Assembly: GCA_031317595.1 (NCBI GenBank)
Contig: JANCMB010000001.1
Location: forward strand, 1,978,971-2,042,970
Reading direction: 5' to 3'
Source of the DNA: Glutamicibacter sp. PS
Lineage (GTDB): Bacteria; Actinomycetota; Actinomycetes; Actinomycetales; Micrococcaceae
Length of the DNA stretch: 64,000 nt
Position 1 is the first letter of the stretch. Each line of letters opens with the position of its first letter. Positions 10,089 to 19,426 of this stretch are shown piece by piece. Under the pieces are notes generated by a model. It searched no databases and was not told the origin of the DNA. It saw only the letters and a list, made by a program, of their open reading frames with translations. The translations under genes were made by a program, and so were the position numbers.

Positions 10089-10769
10089 TCATGGGCCATA
10101 GACTTCTGCCAACCGCGCCCGCAACACCGATTCGGCGTCCAAGCCCAGCTGCTGTGCCCGGGCCGTGAGCGCCAGAAGCGCATCGCCGAGACCCCGCTCA
10201 TCGTCCACTTGGCTCACCTCGAGCGCCGCCCCGTGATGCGCCTCTGGCAACGGGGTTTCGGAACGCTCGCGCCGCTCACGCAGCTTCTGCGCCAGGGCGA
10301 GCGCCGGTAGTCCTGCCGGCAAACCGTGGGCTCCATCAACCGGTTTGGTCTTGCCCTGCTCGGCCTTTTCCTCGGCTTTGGCCGCATCCCACAGGCGAAT
10401 AATTTCCTCGACGTCCTCGATGACGGTAGCCCGCTCGGTGCCATCGGATTCGAAGACGTGACGGTTGCGACGCACCAGCTTGTCGCGCAGGGTCTGCGCC
10501 ACCTCCCCCAACGTGAAGTATCCGTGCTCGGCTCCGATCTGTGCATGGAGCAACACCTGATAGAGCAGGTCACCCAGCTCTTCGCGCAAGGCCTCGGGAG
10601 CGCCGGCATCGATCGCTTCGAGCACCTCGTAGCTTTCCTCGAGCAGGTAGCCACGCAGGGATTCATGGGTCAGTGCCTGCGTCCACGCGCACCGTACCCG
10701 CAGGGTGGCTACCGTGTCGATGAGCTGTCGCAACTGTTCGGTATCCGTGGGCTTTGGGTGCGGGTTCAT
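10089..10769 (-). CDS. mazG: MazG-family nucleoside triphosphate pyrophosphohydrolase
   Basis: Hydrolyses NTPs or dNTPs to NMP and PPi as a housecleaning enzyme. 226 residues. The all-alpha metal-binding motif is present as EESYEVLEAI followed by EELGDLLYQVLLHAQI, and KLVRRNRHVF follows. Its start overlaps the stop of the upstream PNPOx-fold gene by 4 bp (ATGA), so the two are cotranscribed. mazG just before eno is common in actinobacteria. The second MazG-like half is degenerate, as in short actinobacterial members. Confidence 0.9.
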   Translation of the reverse strand: MNPHPKPTDTEQLRQLIDTVATLRVRCAWTQALTHESLRGYLLEESYEVLEAIDAGAPEALREELGDLLYQVLLHAQIGAEHGYFTLGEVAQTLRDKLVRRNRHVFESDGTERATVIEDVEEIIRLWDAAKAEEKAEQGKTKPVDGAHGLPAGLPALALAQKLRERRERSETPLPEAHHGAALEVSQVDDERGLGDALLALTARAQQLGLDAESVLRARLAEVYGP

Positions 10770-11335
10770 CGGCTCACCGGCAATCCAGGTAGTCCATCGA
10801 TACTCACCGCATTTTTCGTGGCCCGGTAGGCCTCCATGCCTTGTACGCCGCGTTTCTCGGCATGCTGACGTAGCAGGTCCCGCTCGCCGACGAATTCCAT
10901 CACCGGCACTCCCCAGCCGCAGGAATCGCTGATGCGGTGGACCTCGACGTTGATCACCGCGCGCGTACTGGGATGTTCGGGATGCAGGGCGGTGACCTCG
11001 TCGAACACGACGTCACCAGGCAGATGCACGGTGCCCTGTCCATGCAGGCGCACGATCCGCGGGCGGGCGCCAAAGGAATTGAACATCAAGCAGACCCGGC
11101 CATTTTCGCGTAGGTGGGCGATGGTTTCGACGCCGCTGCCCGAGTAGTCCACCCACGCCACCCGGTGCGGTCCGAGCACCGAGAGCGTGTCATGCCCGCG
11201 TGGCGAGAGATTGATATTTCCCTGCGCGCTGAGCGGCGCCGTCGCCACGAACCACACGGGTTGCTGCTCAATCCAGGCTTGTAGTTTCTGATCGATTTCC
11301 GCGAATACTTTGCCCACACCCCGAGCATAGTGCAC
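10766..11335 (-). CDS. Pyridoxamine 5'-phosphate oxidase-fold protein
   Basis: 189 residues with a split-barrel FMN-binding fold: PVWFVATAPLSAQGNINLSPRG, VAWVDYSGSGVETIAHLRENGRVCLMF and RLHGQGTVH. It resembles the family annotated as pyridoxamine phosphate oxidase-related FMN-binding proteins, usually of unknown substrate, rather than PdxH itself. The start is GTG; an alternative GTG lies six codons in. A 4-bp overlap couples it to mazG. Most likely an FMN- or F420-dependent redox enzyme. Confidence 0.78.
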   Translation of the reverse strand: MHYARGVGKVFAEIDQKLQAWIEQQPVWFVATAPLSAQGNINLSPRGHDTLSVLGPHRVAWVDYSGSGVETIAHLRENGRVCLMFNSFGARPRIVRLHGQGTVHLPGDVVFDEVTALHPEHPSTRAVINVEVHRISDSCGWGVPVMEFVGERDLLRQHAEKRGVQGMEAYRATKNAVSIDGLPGLPVSR

Positions 11336-11372
11336 CGAGTTTCTTCCCGGCCGGAGCGGCGGTTAAACGGCA

Positions 11373-11399
11373 CTGGGGCCACCGTTTCGGTGACCCCAG
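11373..11399 (-). terminator. Terminator after adenosine deaminase
   Basis: CTGGGG-C-CACCG pairs with CGGTG-A-CCCCAG around a TTT loop (one internal mismatch), 15 bp beyond the add stop. On the minus strand it is followed by GCCGTTTAA, only a weak T-tract. Confidence 0.6.
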
Positions 11400-11413
11400 C
11401 GCGCAGAGAGTGA

Positions 11414-12607
11414 CTAGATCTCTTCGAATTCTTCCTCATCGTCGACCGCCAGTTCGGCCTCCATAAGCTCTGCGTAGTAGTCGTTGATGTACTCCACCAA
11501 CAACTCTCGTAGCTCCAGGGGCACGAAGGCGGCCTCGGCGGCGTTCAGCGTCAGGTCCAGCAGATCCTCGAGATCGTAGTCGAAGGTTTCGACCAGCAGC
11601 TCGAACTCGTCGGAGAGCGTGGTGCCGGACATCAAACGGTTGTCCGGGGAAATGGTGACGTTAAACCCGGTCTGCACCAGCAGGTCCACCGGGTGTGCCT
11701 CAATGCCCTCACCAAACCCGGCGGTCGCCCCGGTCTGCAGGTTTGAGGATGGGCAGATTTCCAACGGGATGCCACGTTCGCGCACCCAGTTGGCCACCGG
11801 CCCGAGCTCGACCAGCCCGGTATCCTCGCTGACGGCTTCGCCTTCGTCGTCGACGCCACCGAACTCGATCTGGATGTCCTCGGCAATGCGTACGCCGTGG
11901 CCCAGACGCTGAGCACGACCGGTGAGGATCGCGTCCTTAATGGATTCCAGTCCGGCAGCCTCTCCGGCGTGCAGGGTGGTTGGGAACAGGTGCTGGGCCA
12001 ACAGGTCGAAGGCCTCGCTCAGACGCGAGGGAGGGTTGCCTTCCTCGGCGCCGGCAATGTCAAAGCCGACGACGCCGCGCCCGCGGTGACGCAGGGCCAA
12101 CTGGGCGATCTCCAGTCCACGGTCGGCATGGCGCATGGCGCTAAGAATCTGTGCCACCTGAATCGGGTGCCCCTCTTCGTTCAGAGCGGCGCACCCCTGA
12201 TCGAGTCCCTCCTGGACGGCGTCGACCACGTCATCCAGGCTCAGACCCTGTTGCTGGTGCTGCTCCGGCGCGTAGCGCACCTCGCCGTAAATCACCCCAT
12301 CCGCGGCCAGATCCTCGACGAATTCGCGCGCCACACGGATCAGTGCTTCGCGGGTCTGCATCACGGCAATCGTGTGGCCGAAGGTTTCTAAGTAGCGCGG
12401 CAGCGAGCCGGAATCGGCGGATTCACGGAACCATTCGCCCAGGGCCTCGGCATCGGTGGCGGGAAGCTCATGGCCAATTTCGGCGGCCAGCTCAATGATG
12501 GTCTGCGGGCGCAGGCCACCGTCCAAGTGATCGTGCAACGAAACTTTGGGAAGATCCCGGAAATCGAACTCGGGATCGTAGGCAAGATGAATCAATTCTT
12601 CAGTCAC
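11414..12607 (-). CDS. add: Adenosine deaminase
   Basis: Deaminates adenosine or deoxyadenosine to inosine or deoxyinosine. 397 residues. Zinc and catalytic residues are in place: H25 and H27 (SLHDHLDGG), H213 and E216 (HAGE), H237 (GHG) and D322 in SPDNRL. The C-terminus is very acidic (EDEEEFEE-like). Start is GTG with no strong Shine-Dalgarno. It lies downstream of the nucleoside importer, cytidine deaminase and thymidine phosphorylase genes and completes that salvage theme, although the DedA gene lies between. Confidence 0.95.
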   Translation of the reverse strand: MTEELIHLAYDPEFDFRDLPKVSLHDHLDGGLRPQTIIELAAEIGHELPATDAEALGEWFRESADSGSLPRYLETFGHTIAVMQTREALIRVAREFVEDLAADGVIYGEVRYAPEQHQQQGLSLDDVVDAVQEGLDQGCAALNEEGHPIQVAQILSAMRHADRGLEIAQLALRHRGRGVVGFDIAGAEEGNPPSRLSEAFDLLAQHLFPTTLHAGEAAGLESIKDAILTGRAQRLGHGVRIAEDIQIEFGGVDDEGEAVSEDTGLVELGPVANWVRERGIPLEICPSSNLQTGATAGFGEGIEAHPVDLLVQTGFNVTISPDNRLMSGTTLSDEFELLVETFDYDLEDLLDLTLNAAEAAFVPLELRELLVEYINDYYAELMEAELAVDDEEEFEEI

Positions 12608-12675
12608 ATCTGAAGCCTAGTCGCTATTGCCCGGCACTGATAGCCGTCTGCGGTTAAGATCGCGACGCCGCGAGG

Positions 12676-13389
12676 TTAATCTTCGTCACCCGGTGAGGTG
12701 GCCGGACGTGCACCGCCGGCCGTGCCGCAGGCCCGTTTACGCTCCGCCTCACGCCGATGAAACCACCCCAACGCCCGATTGACGATTTTGTCGAGGATGA
12801 GGCCGAGCCCCAGCGCGATAGCCACCGACAACACAATTCCGAGCAACTTGTTATGCGCCAGCCAGTTGCCAGCCAACGCACCGATACCCACCGAGTACAG
12901 GCCCCAGGTGAGGCAGCCGAGGGTGTCAAAAAACAAGAAACGACGATAGGAGAATCCCGAGGCACCGGCGCTGAGGTTCACCGCGACGCGTCCGATGGGA
13001 ATGTAGCGGGCCGTGAAAATCAACAGGGCGCCGGAGCTCTCGAGGCGGCGTGCCGCGAAGCTCAGCACCTTCTGCGCACGTGCCGAGCGCATCCACGCGA
13101 GTTGCCCATGACCGAGCCGGGTGCCCAGCCAGTAGGTGAATTGGTCACCGAGAATCGCCCCGGTCACGCCGAGAACCACCAACCACCAGAGGTTTGGCGC
13201 CCCCTGAGCCACACCGACGGCCGCCAAAGAGACCAAAAAGGTTTCGGAAGGGACCACGGGGAAAAATGCGTCGATGGCGCAAAAGGCAAACAGCAAAGGC
13301 AGAATCCACCACGCGCTGGCGGCCTGATTAATTGCCTCGTTGACCAAGTCGATCACGGTTACCGTCTTCTTCGTAGGTTCACACGCCAC
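12676..13389 (-). CDS. DedA-family membrane protein
   Basis: 237 residues. DedA proteins are polytopic membrane proteins linked to lipid flipping and envelope homeostasis. Motifs: FFPVVPSETFLVSLAAVG, GAILGDQFTYWLGTRLG, and RYIPIGRVAVNLSAGASGFSYRRF, which contains the conserved FxRxxPxxR-like arginine. The annotated GTG start has no clear ribosome site and overlaps a small hairpin (CGCCACCG/CGGTGGCG); another GTG at 13356 (before IDLVNEAINQ) has GAAGAAGACGG ahead and is equally likely. Its place inside the nucleoside block looks incidental. Confidence 0.85.
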   Translation of the reverse strand: MACEPTKKTVTVIDLVNEAINQAASAWWILPLLFAFCAIDAFFPVVPSETFLVSLAAVGVAQGAPNLWWLVVLGVTGAILGDQFTYWLGTRLGHGQLAWMRSARAQKVLSFAARRLESSGALLIFTARYIPIGRVAVNLSAGASGFSYRRFLFFDTLGCLTWGLYSVGIGALAGNWLAHNKLLGIVLSVAIALGLGLILDKIVNRALGWFHRREAERKRACGTAGGARPATSPGDED

Positions 13390-13594
13390 CGAACGGTGGC
13401 GTTAGTCTAGTTTCCCATTGGCACCGGCCGCCAAGCATCAGCCGTTCGACGGTCTTTGCGCTGAGCAAACCGACACCTAGGTCGTAGATCCACTTACCTC
13501 CAACGATGACGGCCACCGCGTGGTTCCAGTTACTGTGCGGATACGTCAACGCCGCCGCACTTAGCTTGGAGGCAGGTGCGGCGGCGGCGAGAGG
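13379..13594 (-). other. Unassigned open frame, possible small gene or gene remnant
   Basis: Between DedA and deoA one minus-strand frame is open for 72 codons with no ATG; the first usable start is a TTG at 13549, giving 56 residues. The reading contains NWNHAVAVIVGGKWIYDLGVGLL and AKTVERLMLGGR, which looks protein-like rather than random GC-rich translation, but I cannot match it to a family. No clear ribosome site is visible. The stop overlaps the longer DedA start. It could be a decayed gene end or a real short gene. Confidence 0.3.
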
Positions 13595-13618
13595 TCAGCC
13601 ATTTTGGAGAGTGTGAAC

Positions 13619-14932
13619 CTAGTTGGCGGCCACCCGGTCGATAATCAAACGGGTATCGGGACGGTCATTCTCCGTGCCGATCAGCATGGAACCTTCCACC
13701 AAGGCCGCGGCCCGCTCGAACTTCTCAGGAGTGTCGGTCAGTAACGTGGCGATCGGCTGACCGCGTCGCACCTGGGCGCCGGGCTTGGCGTGCAACCGCA
13801 CGCCGGCCCCGGCCTGCACGGCGTCCTCCTTGCGAGCACGTCCGGCCCCCAAGGTCCAGGCGGCCACGCCGATATCCATCGCATCGAGCTTGAGCAGGGT
13901 ACCGTCGGCCGGTGCGTAAATGGTCTGCGATTCGGCAGCCACCGGCAGGCTCGCATCCGGATCTCCACCCTGGGCGGAGATCATGCGGCGCCAATAATCC
14001 ATGGCTCGACCGTTGCGCAGGGCCTCGCGCACATCGACATCGTGCACCCCGGCACCGGCAAGCATTTCGGTGGCCAAGGCACAGGTCAGCTCCACCACAT
14101 CCTCGGGGCCTCCACCGGCGAGCACCTCCACGGACTCTTCGACCTCGATCGCATTGCCGGCGGTCAGCCCCAGCGGGGTATCCATATTAGTCAGCAGGGC
14201 CACCGTGTTCACTCCGGCGTCGGTGCCCAGGTTCACCATGGTTTCGGCCAGCTCGCGGGCGTTGACTTCGTCCTTCATGAAGGCTCCGGAACCGACCTTG
14301 ACATCCAAGACCAAGGTGCCGGTTCCTTCGGCAATCTTCTTACTCATAATGGAGGACGCGATCAGCGGAATCGACTCGACGGTGCCGGTCACATCACGCA
14401 GTGCGTAGAGCTTCTTATCGGCCGGGGCCAACCCGGCACCGGCAGCACAGATCACCGCCTGCAGCTCGGATAGCTGAGCGAACATTTCCTCGTTGCTCAA
14501 CTCAGCACGCCACCCCGGAATAGCTTCGAGCTTGTCCAGCGTGCCACCGGTGTGCCCGAGTCCGCGGCCCGAAAGCTGCGGAACGGCCACCCCGAAGCTC
14601 GCCACAAGCGGCGCCAGCGGGAGGGTGATCTTATCCCCCACCCCGCCGGTGGAGTGCTTATCGGCGGTGGCCAGCGGGCGTCCCTGCCGGTCGGTGAGCG
14701 TCGAGAAATCCATCCGTTCACCGCTGGCGATCATAGCCGCGGTCCAACGGGCGATCTCCGCCCGGTTCATCCCTTGGAAGAAGATCGCCATATTCAGCGC
14801 AGCCATCTGTTCTTCGGCGATCACCCCACGGGTGTAGGCATCGATGGTCCAGTCGATCAGTTCCGGGGACAGTGACTCGCCGGCCCGCTTGGTCCGGATG
14901 ACCTCGATGACGTCATAGGCTTCGGTTGCCAT
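13619..14932 (-). CDS. deoA: Thymidine phosphorylase
   Basis: Phosphorolysis of thymidine or deoxyuridine to base plus deoxyribose-1-phosphate. 437 residues of the glycosyltransferase family 3 / pyrimidine nucleoside phosphorylase family. DKHSTGGVGDKITL and SGRGLGHTGGTLDKLE are the phosphate-binding and family signatures, and SSIMSKKIAEGTGTLVLDVK is also diagnostic. A GAGGAG ribosome site precedes the ATG. It starts 5 bp after the cdd stop and is clearly in the same operon; cdd supplies deoxyuridine from deoxycytidine to it. Confidence 0.95.
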   Translation of the reverse strand: MATEAYDVIEVIRTKRAGESLSPELIDWTIDAYTRGVIAEEQMAALNMAIFFQGMNRAEIARWTAAMIASGERMDFSTLTDRQGRPLATADKHSTGGVGDKITLPLAPLVASFGVAVPQLSGRGLGHTGGTLDKLEAIPGWRAELSNEEMFAQLSELQAVICAAGAGLAPADKKLYALRDVTGTVESIPLIASSIMSKKIAEGTGTLVLDVKVGSGAFMKDEVNARELAETMVNLGTDAGVNTVALLTNMDTPLGLTAGNAIEVEESVEVLAGGGPEDVVELTCALATEMLAGAGVHDVDVREALRNGRAMDYWRRMISAQGGDPDASLPVAAESQTIYAPADGTLLKLDAMDIGVAAWTLGAGRARKEDAVQAGAGVRLHAKPGAQVRRGQPIATLLTDTPEKFERAAALVEGSMLIGTENDRPDTRLIIDRVAAN

Positions 14933-14937
14933 GGGAA

Positions 14938-15348
14938 TTAACTCCTCAGGTTGTCCGGCCCGAAGGCATCGGGCAGAAGGTCGGTGATGTCGGTGAGCCC
15001 GCGGGCCGTCTGAATGGTGAGCGTCGCGGCGCGGTGCTCGAAGAGCAATTGTCGGCAGCGCCCGCAGGGGGTAATGAGCTGCACCTGACCGTGATCCTGT
15101 TGCCCGAGGCAGAGGAAGTATTCAAGTTGCCCTCCGCCGGTGGCGAAGAGTTCTCCGATCAGCGCGCATTCGGCGCAGAGGGTGACCCCGTAGGCGGCAT
15201 TTTCCACATTGCACCCGGAAACGAGCCGGCCGTCGCTGCTGAGGGCCGCGGCGCCCACTCGAAAATTCGAGTAGGGCGCGTAGGCCTTCTCCAGTGCGAT
15301 CTGTGCCGCCTGACGTAGCTCGTCCCACTTCACATTGGCTTCGCTCAT
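14938..15348 (-). CDS. cdd: Cytidine deaminase
   Basis: Deaminates cytidine and deoxycytidine. 136 residues, the homotetrameric short form. Zinc ligands C58, C95 and C98 and catalytic E60 are seen in TLCAECA and PCGRCRQ; YSNFRVGAA and GCNVENAAYG bind the nucleoside. The frame is open 11 codons further upstream into the permease gene, but the ATG at 15348 with AAGGAG before it gives the normal length. It lies 7 bp downstream of the permease stop and 5 bp upstream of deoA. Confidence 0.95.
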   Translation of the reverse strand: MSEANVKWDELRQAAQIALEKAYAPYSNFRVGAAALSSDGRLVSGCNVENAAYGVTLCAECALIGELFATGGGQLEYFLCLGQQDHGQVQLITPCGRCRQLLFEHRAATLTIQTARGLTDITDLLPDAFGPDNLRS

Positions 15349-15355
15349 GGGTGCC

Positions 15356-16633
15356 TCACTCCTTGAGATAGGGTTCACCAACGGCGGCCGGACCGCGCGA
15401 GCGACCGACCAGACCCGCCACGGCGAAGATGGTGACCAAGTACGGCATCATGGCCATGAACTGGCTCGGTACCGGGGTACCGATAATAGTCAGGATGACC
15501 TGCAAGTTATCGGCAAAGCCGAAGAGCAAGGCGGCCAGGAAGGCCCCAATGGGATTCCATCGTCCGAAGATCACCGCGGCCAAGGCGATGAAGCCGCGGC
15601 CACCGGAGATTTCCTTGGTGAAGCTTTCGACGGCCACCAGGGTGAAGAAGGAACCACCAATACCGGCGATGATGCCGCCAAGGGTCACGTTCCAGAACCG
15701 GGTGGCGTTGACCTTGATGCCTAGCGTGTCGGCGGCCTTCGGGTGTTCACCCACGGCGCGCACGCGCAGGCCCCAGCGCGTCTTGAACAGGGCGTACCAG
15801 ACCACCGCGACGGCGATATACATCAGGTAACCGATCACCGACTGCTTGAACAGGATCGGCCCAAGAATCGGAATAGCGCTCAACCCGGGGATCTCGATGA
15901 TCGGCAGTCGCGGTGGATTGTTATACAGCTCCGCGTCGGCCTGCATCACAGTGGTGAACAGGAATCCGGTCAGCCCGGAGACCAGCACGTTGAGCACCAC
16001 ACCGACAATGATCTGGTTGACGACATATTTGATGGAGAACAGTGCCAGCACCAGTGAGACTAGCGCTCCGGCCACACCGGCTGCGATCAGCCCAAGGTAG
16101 GCATTCTGCGTCATGCTGCCGACCAGCGCGGCGGTGAAGGCACCGCCGAGCAGCTGACCCTCGATGGCGATGTTGACGACGCCGGCACGTTCACACATGA
16201 TCCCGGACAGCGAACCAAAGACCAAAGGGACCGCCAGCACCGCGGCGCCGGCCAGCAGGCCGGCCAACGAAATGCTCGGGGTTCGTGCGCCGGAAACCAC
16301 CCAGATCAGGAAGGAAAGGACAAAAAGAGCGGCAAAGGCGATGATCCACCCACGGCCCAGTGGCCTTGCCTGATTGCGGCGCACCCAGGCCAGCGCGGCG
16401 ATACCGGCCATGAACAGGCCGATGATCAGGTTGCTGATCCGGCCCGGCAAAACCAATTCCGGCAACGTGAAGGCGTCACCGGCCGAGGAGAGCCCAAAGT
16501 GCGCACTGGCAGTGGAGCCAAGGGCCCCGAAACACACCAGCACGATGGCGGCGAAAATGCTCAGCGTGAGCGGCACCTTCTTGCCCACGCTATGTGCCAC
16601 AACCGTGGTGGGGAGAACTGCTGGTTGAGTCAT
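15356..16633 (-). CDS. Nucleoside ABC transporter permease
   Basis: 425 residues with about ten hydrophobic segments. It belongs to the BPD_transp_2 (RbsC/LivH-like) permeases: the block GIMCERAGVVNIAIEGQLLGGAF is typical of the permease partner of BMP-type nucleoside importers, with EHPKAADTLGIKVNATRFWNV after it. It overlaps the preceding permease by one base (TAATG) and is followed closely by cdd and deoA, so the cargo is most likely nucleosides. Confidence 0.88.
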   Translation of the reverse strand: MTQPAVLPTTVVAHSVGKKVPLTLSIFAAIVLVCFGALGSTASAHFGLSSAGDAFTLPELVLPGRISNLIIGLFMAGIAALAWVRRNQARPLGRGWIIAFAALFVLSFLIWVVSGARTPSISLAGLLAGAAVLAVPLVFGSLSGIMCERAGVVNIAIEGQLLGGAFTAALVGSMTQNAYLGLIAAGVAGALVSLVLALFSIKYVVNQIIVGVVLNVLVSGLTGFLFTTVMQADAELYNNPPRLPIIEIPGLSAIPILGPILFKQSVIGYLMYIAVAVVWYALFKTRWGLRVRAVGEHPKAADTLGIKVNATRFWNVTLGGIIAGIGGSFFTLVAVESFTKEISGGRGFIALAAVIFGRWNPIGAFLAALLFGFADNLQVILTIIGTPVPSQFMAMMPYLVTIFAVAGLVGRSRGPAAVGEPYLKE

Positions 16634-17832
16634 TACTGTGCACCACCCTGGGTTGCGGCCGCGGCGGCCTGAATCTTCTTTTTCTTCGGGTTCAGCCCGA
16701 ACATCGCCTTAATCAGTGGCGGGGCGGCAATGAACAGCACGATCAGCGACTGCACCACCAGCACAATATCGATCGGGGTTCCGGTCGAGATCTGCATATT
16801 CACCGCACCGGCACGGAAGGCTCCGAAGAGCAGACCAGCAAAGAAGGTGCCCCACGGGGTCGAGCGCCCGAGCAGCGCCACCGTGATGGCGTCGAACCCG
16901 AGCGATCCGGCGATGCCGGCGGTCAGCACCTTTTCGGTGCCCGCCACCTGAGCGACGCCGGCCGCACCGGCCAGGGCACCGGCCAAGGCCATGGCCACAA
17001 TCATGGCCCGCTGCACATTCACACCGGCGGTCTGCGCCGCCAGTGGGTTGTGTCCCACGGCGCGCAGTTCAAAACCGAGTGTGGAGCGCTTCAGCAGCCA
17101 GCCCATGCCGAAGGTCAACAGCACCGCCAGCAAGAAGCCTACGTGTAGCCGCGAACCGGGCAGGGCCGGGAAGACCGCGGTGGTATCCAGAATCGGCGAA
17201 ATTGGGTTGGTCTCGCCGGGGCGGCGGAAGGCCTGGGTGTTCATCAAGAAGTCAAGCAGGTAGAGGGCCACGTAGTTGAACATGATCGTCAAGATCACTT
17301 CGTGGGCACCGGTACGTGCCTTGAGCAGACCAACCAGACCGCCCCAAAGGGCGCCACCGATAAGGCCAAAGACGATGACCAGCAGCAGGTGCAGCACCAC
17401 CGGCAGATGCCAGGCGAAGCCGACATAGCCGGCCATCGCGGCACCGATGATGATCTGTCCCTGGGCACCAATGTTAAACAGACCAGCCCGGAACGCCAGA
17501 CCCACACCTAGACCGGCGCAGATTAGCGGGGTGGACACGGTCAACGTTTCGAGGAACGGGGCAAAGCCCTGCGCCGAGTTGTAGATGGAGCCTTCGAACA
17601 GCGCCACATAGGAGGACGTGCCAGCTTCCCACAACGCGGAGAAGAAGTCCGACGGACGGGCGAATAGGTAGCCAGCCGTGGTGGCTACGCGCTCATCGGT
17701 GACCGCAATAAGCAGTCCGCCGACAATCAGTGCGACGATCACACCGAGCACCGAGACGAGACCCGGGCCCTGGGTGATCTGTTTGAATAGGTCGTTTTTC
17801 GCCGGTGCCGGCGCGGTTTTCTCAGCGCTCAC
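16633..17832 (-). CDS. Nucleoside ABC transporter permease
   Basis: 399 residues, second BPD_transp_2 permease of the importer. GLGVGLAFRAGLFNIGAQGQIIIG and ELRAVGHNPLAAQTAGVNVQRAM are characteristic. A long hydrophilic N-terminus precedes the first helix (about 28-48). Start is GTG with AAGGAG before it; it overlaps the ATPase gene by 4 bp (ATGA-type coupling) and the next permease by 1 bp. It would form the heterodimeric channel with that permease. Confidence 0.88.
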   Translation of the reverse strand: MSAEKTAPAPAKNDLFKQITQGPGLVSVLGVIVALIVGGLLIAVTDERVATTAGYLFARPSDFFSALWEAGTSSYVALFEGSIYNSAQGFAPFLETLTVSTPLICAGLGVGLAFRAGLFNIGAQGQIIIGAAMAGYVGFAWHLPVVLHLLLVIVFGLIGGALWGGLVGLLKARTGAHEVILTIMFNYVALYLLDFLMNTQAFRRPGETNPISPILDTTAVFPALPGSRLHVGFLLAVLLTFGMGWLLKRSTLGFELRAVGHNPLAAQTAGVNVQRAMIVAMALAGALAGAAGVAQVAGTEKVLTAGIAGSLGFDAITVALLGRSTPWGTFFAGLLFGAFRAGAVNMQISTGTPIDIVLVVQSLIVLFIAAPPLIKAMFGLNPKKKKIQAAAAATQGGAQ

Positions 17833-19370
17833 TGGCCTTCTCCTTGGTTCTTGTGCTGTGCGGCCGCCTCGTCGGCGCTGACCCCCGCCATCATCAGGCC
17901 GAGTACATCGCGCGGGGTATCGGCCGGGACGATGCCAATGATCGAGCCCTTGTAGAGGACCGCGATCCGGTCGGCCAGTTCGATCACCTCGTCGAGCTCG
18001 GTGGACACGATCATCACCGGGGTTCCGGTATCGCGCTCGGCCACGATGCGCCGGTGCAGGAATTCGATGGAGCCGACGTCCACGCCGCGCGTGGGCTGCG
18101 AGGCAATGAACAGCTTCAGCTCGCGGCCCAGTTCGCGGGCCATCACGACCTTCTGCTGGTTACCACCGGAAAGGCTCGAGGCCGGGTTCAACGCGTTATC
18201 CGTTCGCACGTCGAAGCGTTCGATCTGCTCGGCGGCGTTCTTGCGCACCTGCGCCAGATTCATCGACAGTCCCTTGGCAAAGGGCGCCCGATCGTACAGG
18301 TCCAGGATGAGGTTCTCTTCGATGCTGAACTGGCTGACCAGGCCGTGCACGCTACGGTCTTCGGGGACAAATCCGACGCCGGCGGCAAGAACCTGCTTGA
18401 CCGAGCGGCCCAGCAGTTCTTTGCCTTCGAGTTGGACCGATCCGCCGCTCACCGGCTGCGTACCCAAGATGGCCTCGGTCAGTTCGGTCTGGCCGTTGCC
18501 CTGTACACCGGCGACGGCGAGGATCTCGCCGCGGTGAATATCGAAGCTCACCTCGTTCAGCACCCGGGTGCCGGCCTCGTCGATTACCGACAGGTCGCGC
18601 ACCTGGAAGGTGGCCTCGCCGGGGGTGGCAGGCTCCTTGTTCAAGGACAGCGACACCGAACGGCCGACCATCATCGAGGCCAACTCGGTGGTATCGGCCT
18701 GCGGGGAAACCGTGCCGACGACTTCGCCTCGGCGAATCACGGTGATCTGATCGGAGACCGCCTTGACTTCGCGTAGCTTGTGGGAAATGAAGACGATGGA
18801 GGTGCCGTTGGCTTTGAGCTGACGCATGATGTCGAGCAGCTCGTCGGTCTCCTGCGGGGTGAGCACCGCGGTGGGCTCGTCGAGAATCAGCACACGGGCC
18901 CGGCGCACTAGGGCCTTGATGATTTCCACGCGCTGCTGCACGCCCACTGGGAGGTCTTCGACCAGCGCGTCGGGATCCACGTCGAAACCGTACTTCGCGG
19001 AGATCTCACGAATTTTGCGGCGGGTGGTTTCAAGATCGAGGCGGCCGCCGGCCTTGGTGCTTTCGGCACCGAGGGCCACGTTCTCGGCCACCGTGAACAC
19101 CGGGATGAGCATGAAGTGCTGGTGCACCATGCCGATGCCGGCCGCCATGGCGTCGCCGGGACCGGAAAAGTCGACGACCTGATCGTCGACGAGAATTTGG
19201 CCCTCGGTGGGCTGGTACAGCCCGTAGAGCACATTCATCAAGGTGGACTTTCCCGCGCCATTTTCACCGAGTAGACAGTGAATTTCGGCATCGTCAACCA
19301 CGAGGTCGATGCCCTTATTGGCGTAGAAAGTACCGAAAGCTTTCGAGATTCCCCGCAGTTCGAGTTTCAC
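17829..19370 (-). CDS. Nucleoside ABC transporter ATP-binding protein (tandem domains)
   Basis: 513 residues with two nucleotide-binding domains, as in RbsA/MglA and BMP-type importers. Domain 1: Walker A GENGAGKST, signature region LPVGVQQRVEI, Walker B LILDEPTAVLT. Domain 2: a degenerate Walker A (GVQGNGQTE), signature LSGGNQQKVVMAREL, and a degenerate Walker B region LFIASQPTRGVD. The second site is therefore probably a weak or non-hydrolytic ATPase, normal for this family. GTG start with poor ribosome site; it is separated from the lipoprotein gene by 109 bp containing a stem-loop. Confidence 0.92.
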   Translation of the reverse strand: MKLELRGISKAFGTFYANKGIDLVVDDAEIHCLLGENGAGKSTLMNVLYGLYQPTEGQILVDDQVVDFSGPGDAMAAGIGMVHQHFMLIPVFTVAENVALGAESTKAGGRLDLETTRRKIREISAKYGFDVDPDALVEDLPVGVQQRVEIIKALVRRARVLILDEPTAVLTPQETDELLDIMRQLKANGTSIVFISHKLREVKAVSDQITVIRRGEVVGTVSPQADTTELASMMVGRSVSLSLNKEPATPGEATFQVRDLSVIDEAGTRVLNEVSFDIHRGEILAVAGVQGNGQTELTEAILGTQPVSGGSVQLEGKELLGRSVKQVLAAGVGFVPEDRSVHGLVSQFSIEENLILDLYDRAPFAKGLSMNLAQVRKNAAEQIERFDVRTDNALNPASSLSGGNQQKVVMARELGRELKLFIASQPTRGVDVGSIEFLHRRIVAERDTGTPVMIVSTELDEVIELADRIAVLYKGSIIGIVPADTPRDVLGLMMAGVSADEAAAQHKNQGEGQ

Positions 19371-19426
19371 GATGGTACCGTTTCGTTTGTTCGGTGGGCT
19401 GTAGTTAAGATTCTGTGCTCACAGGC

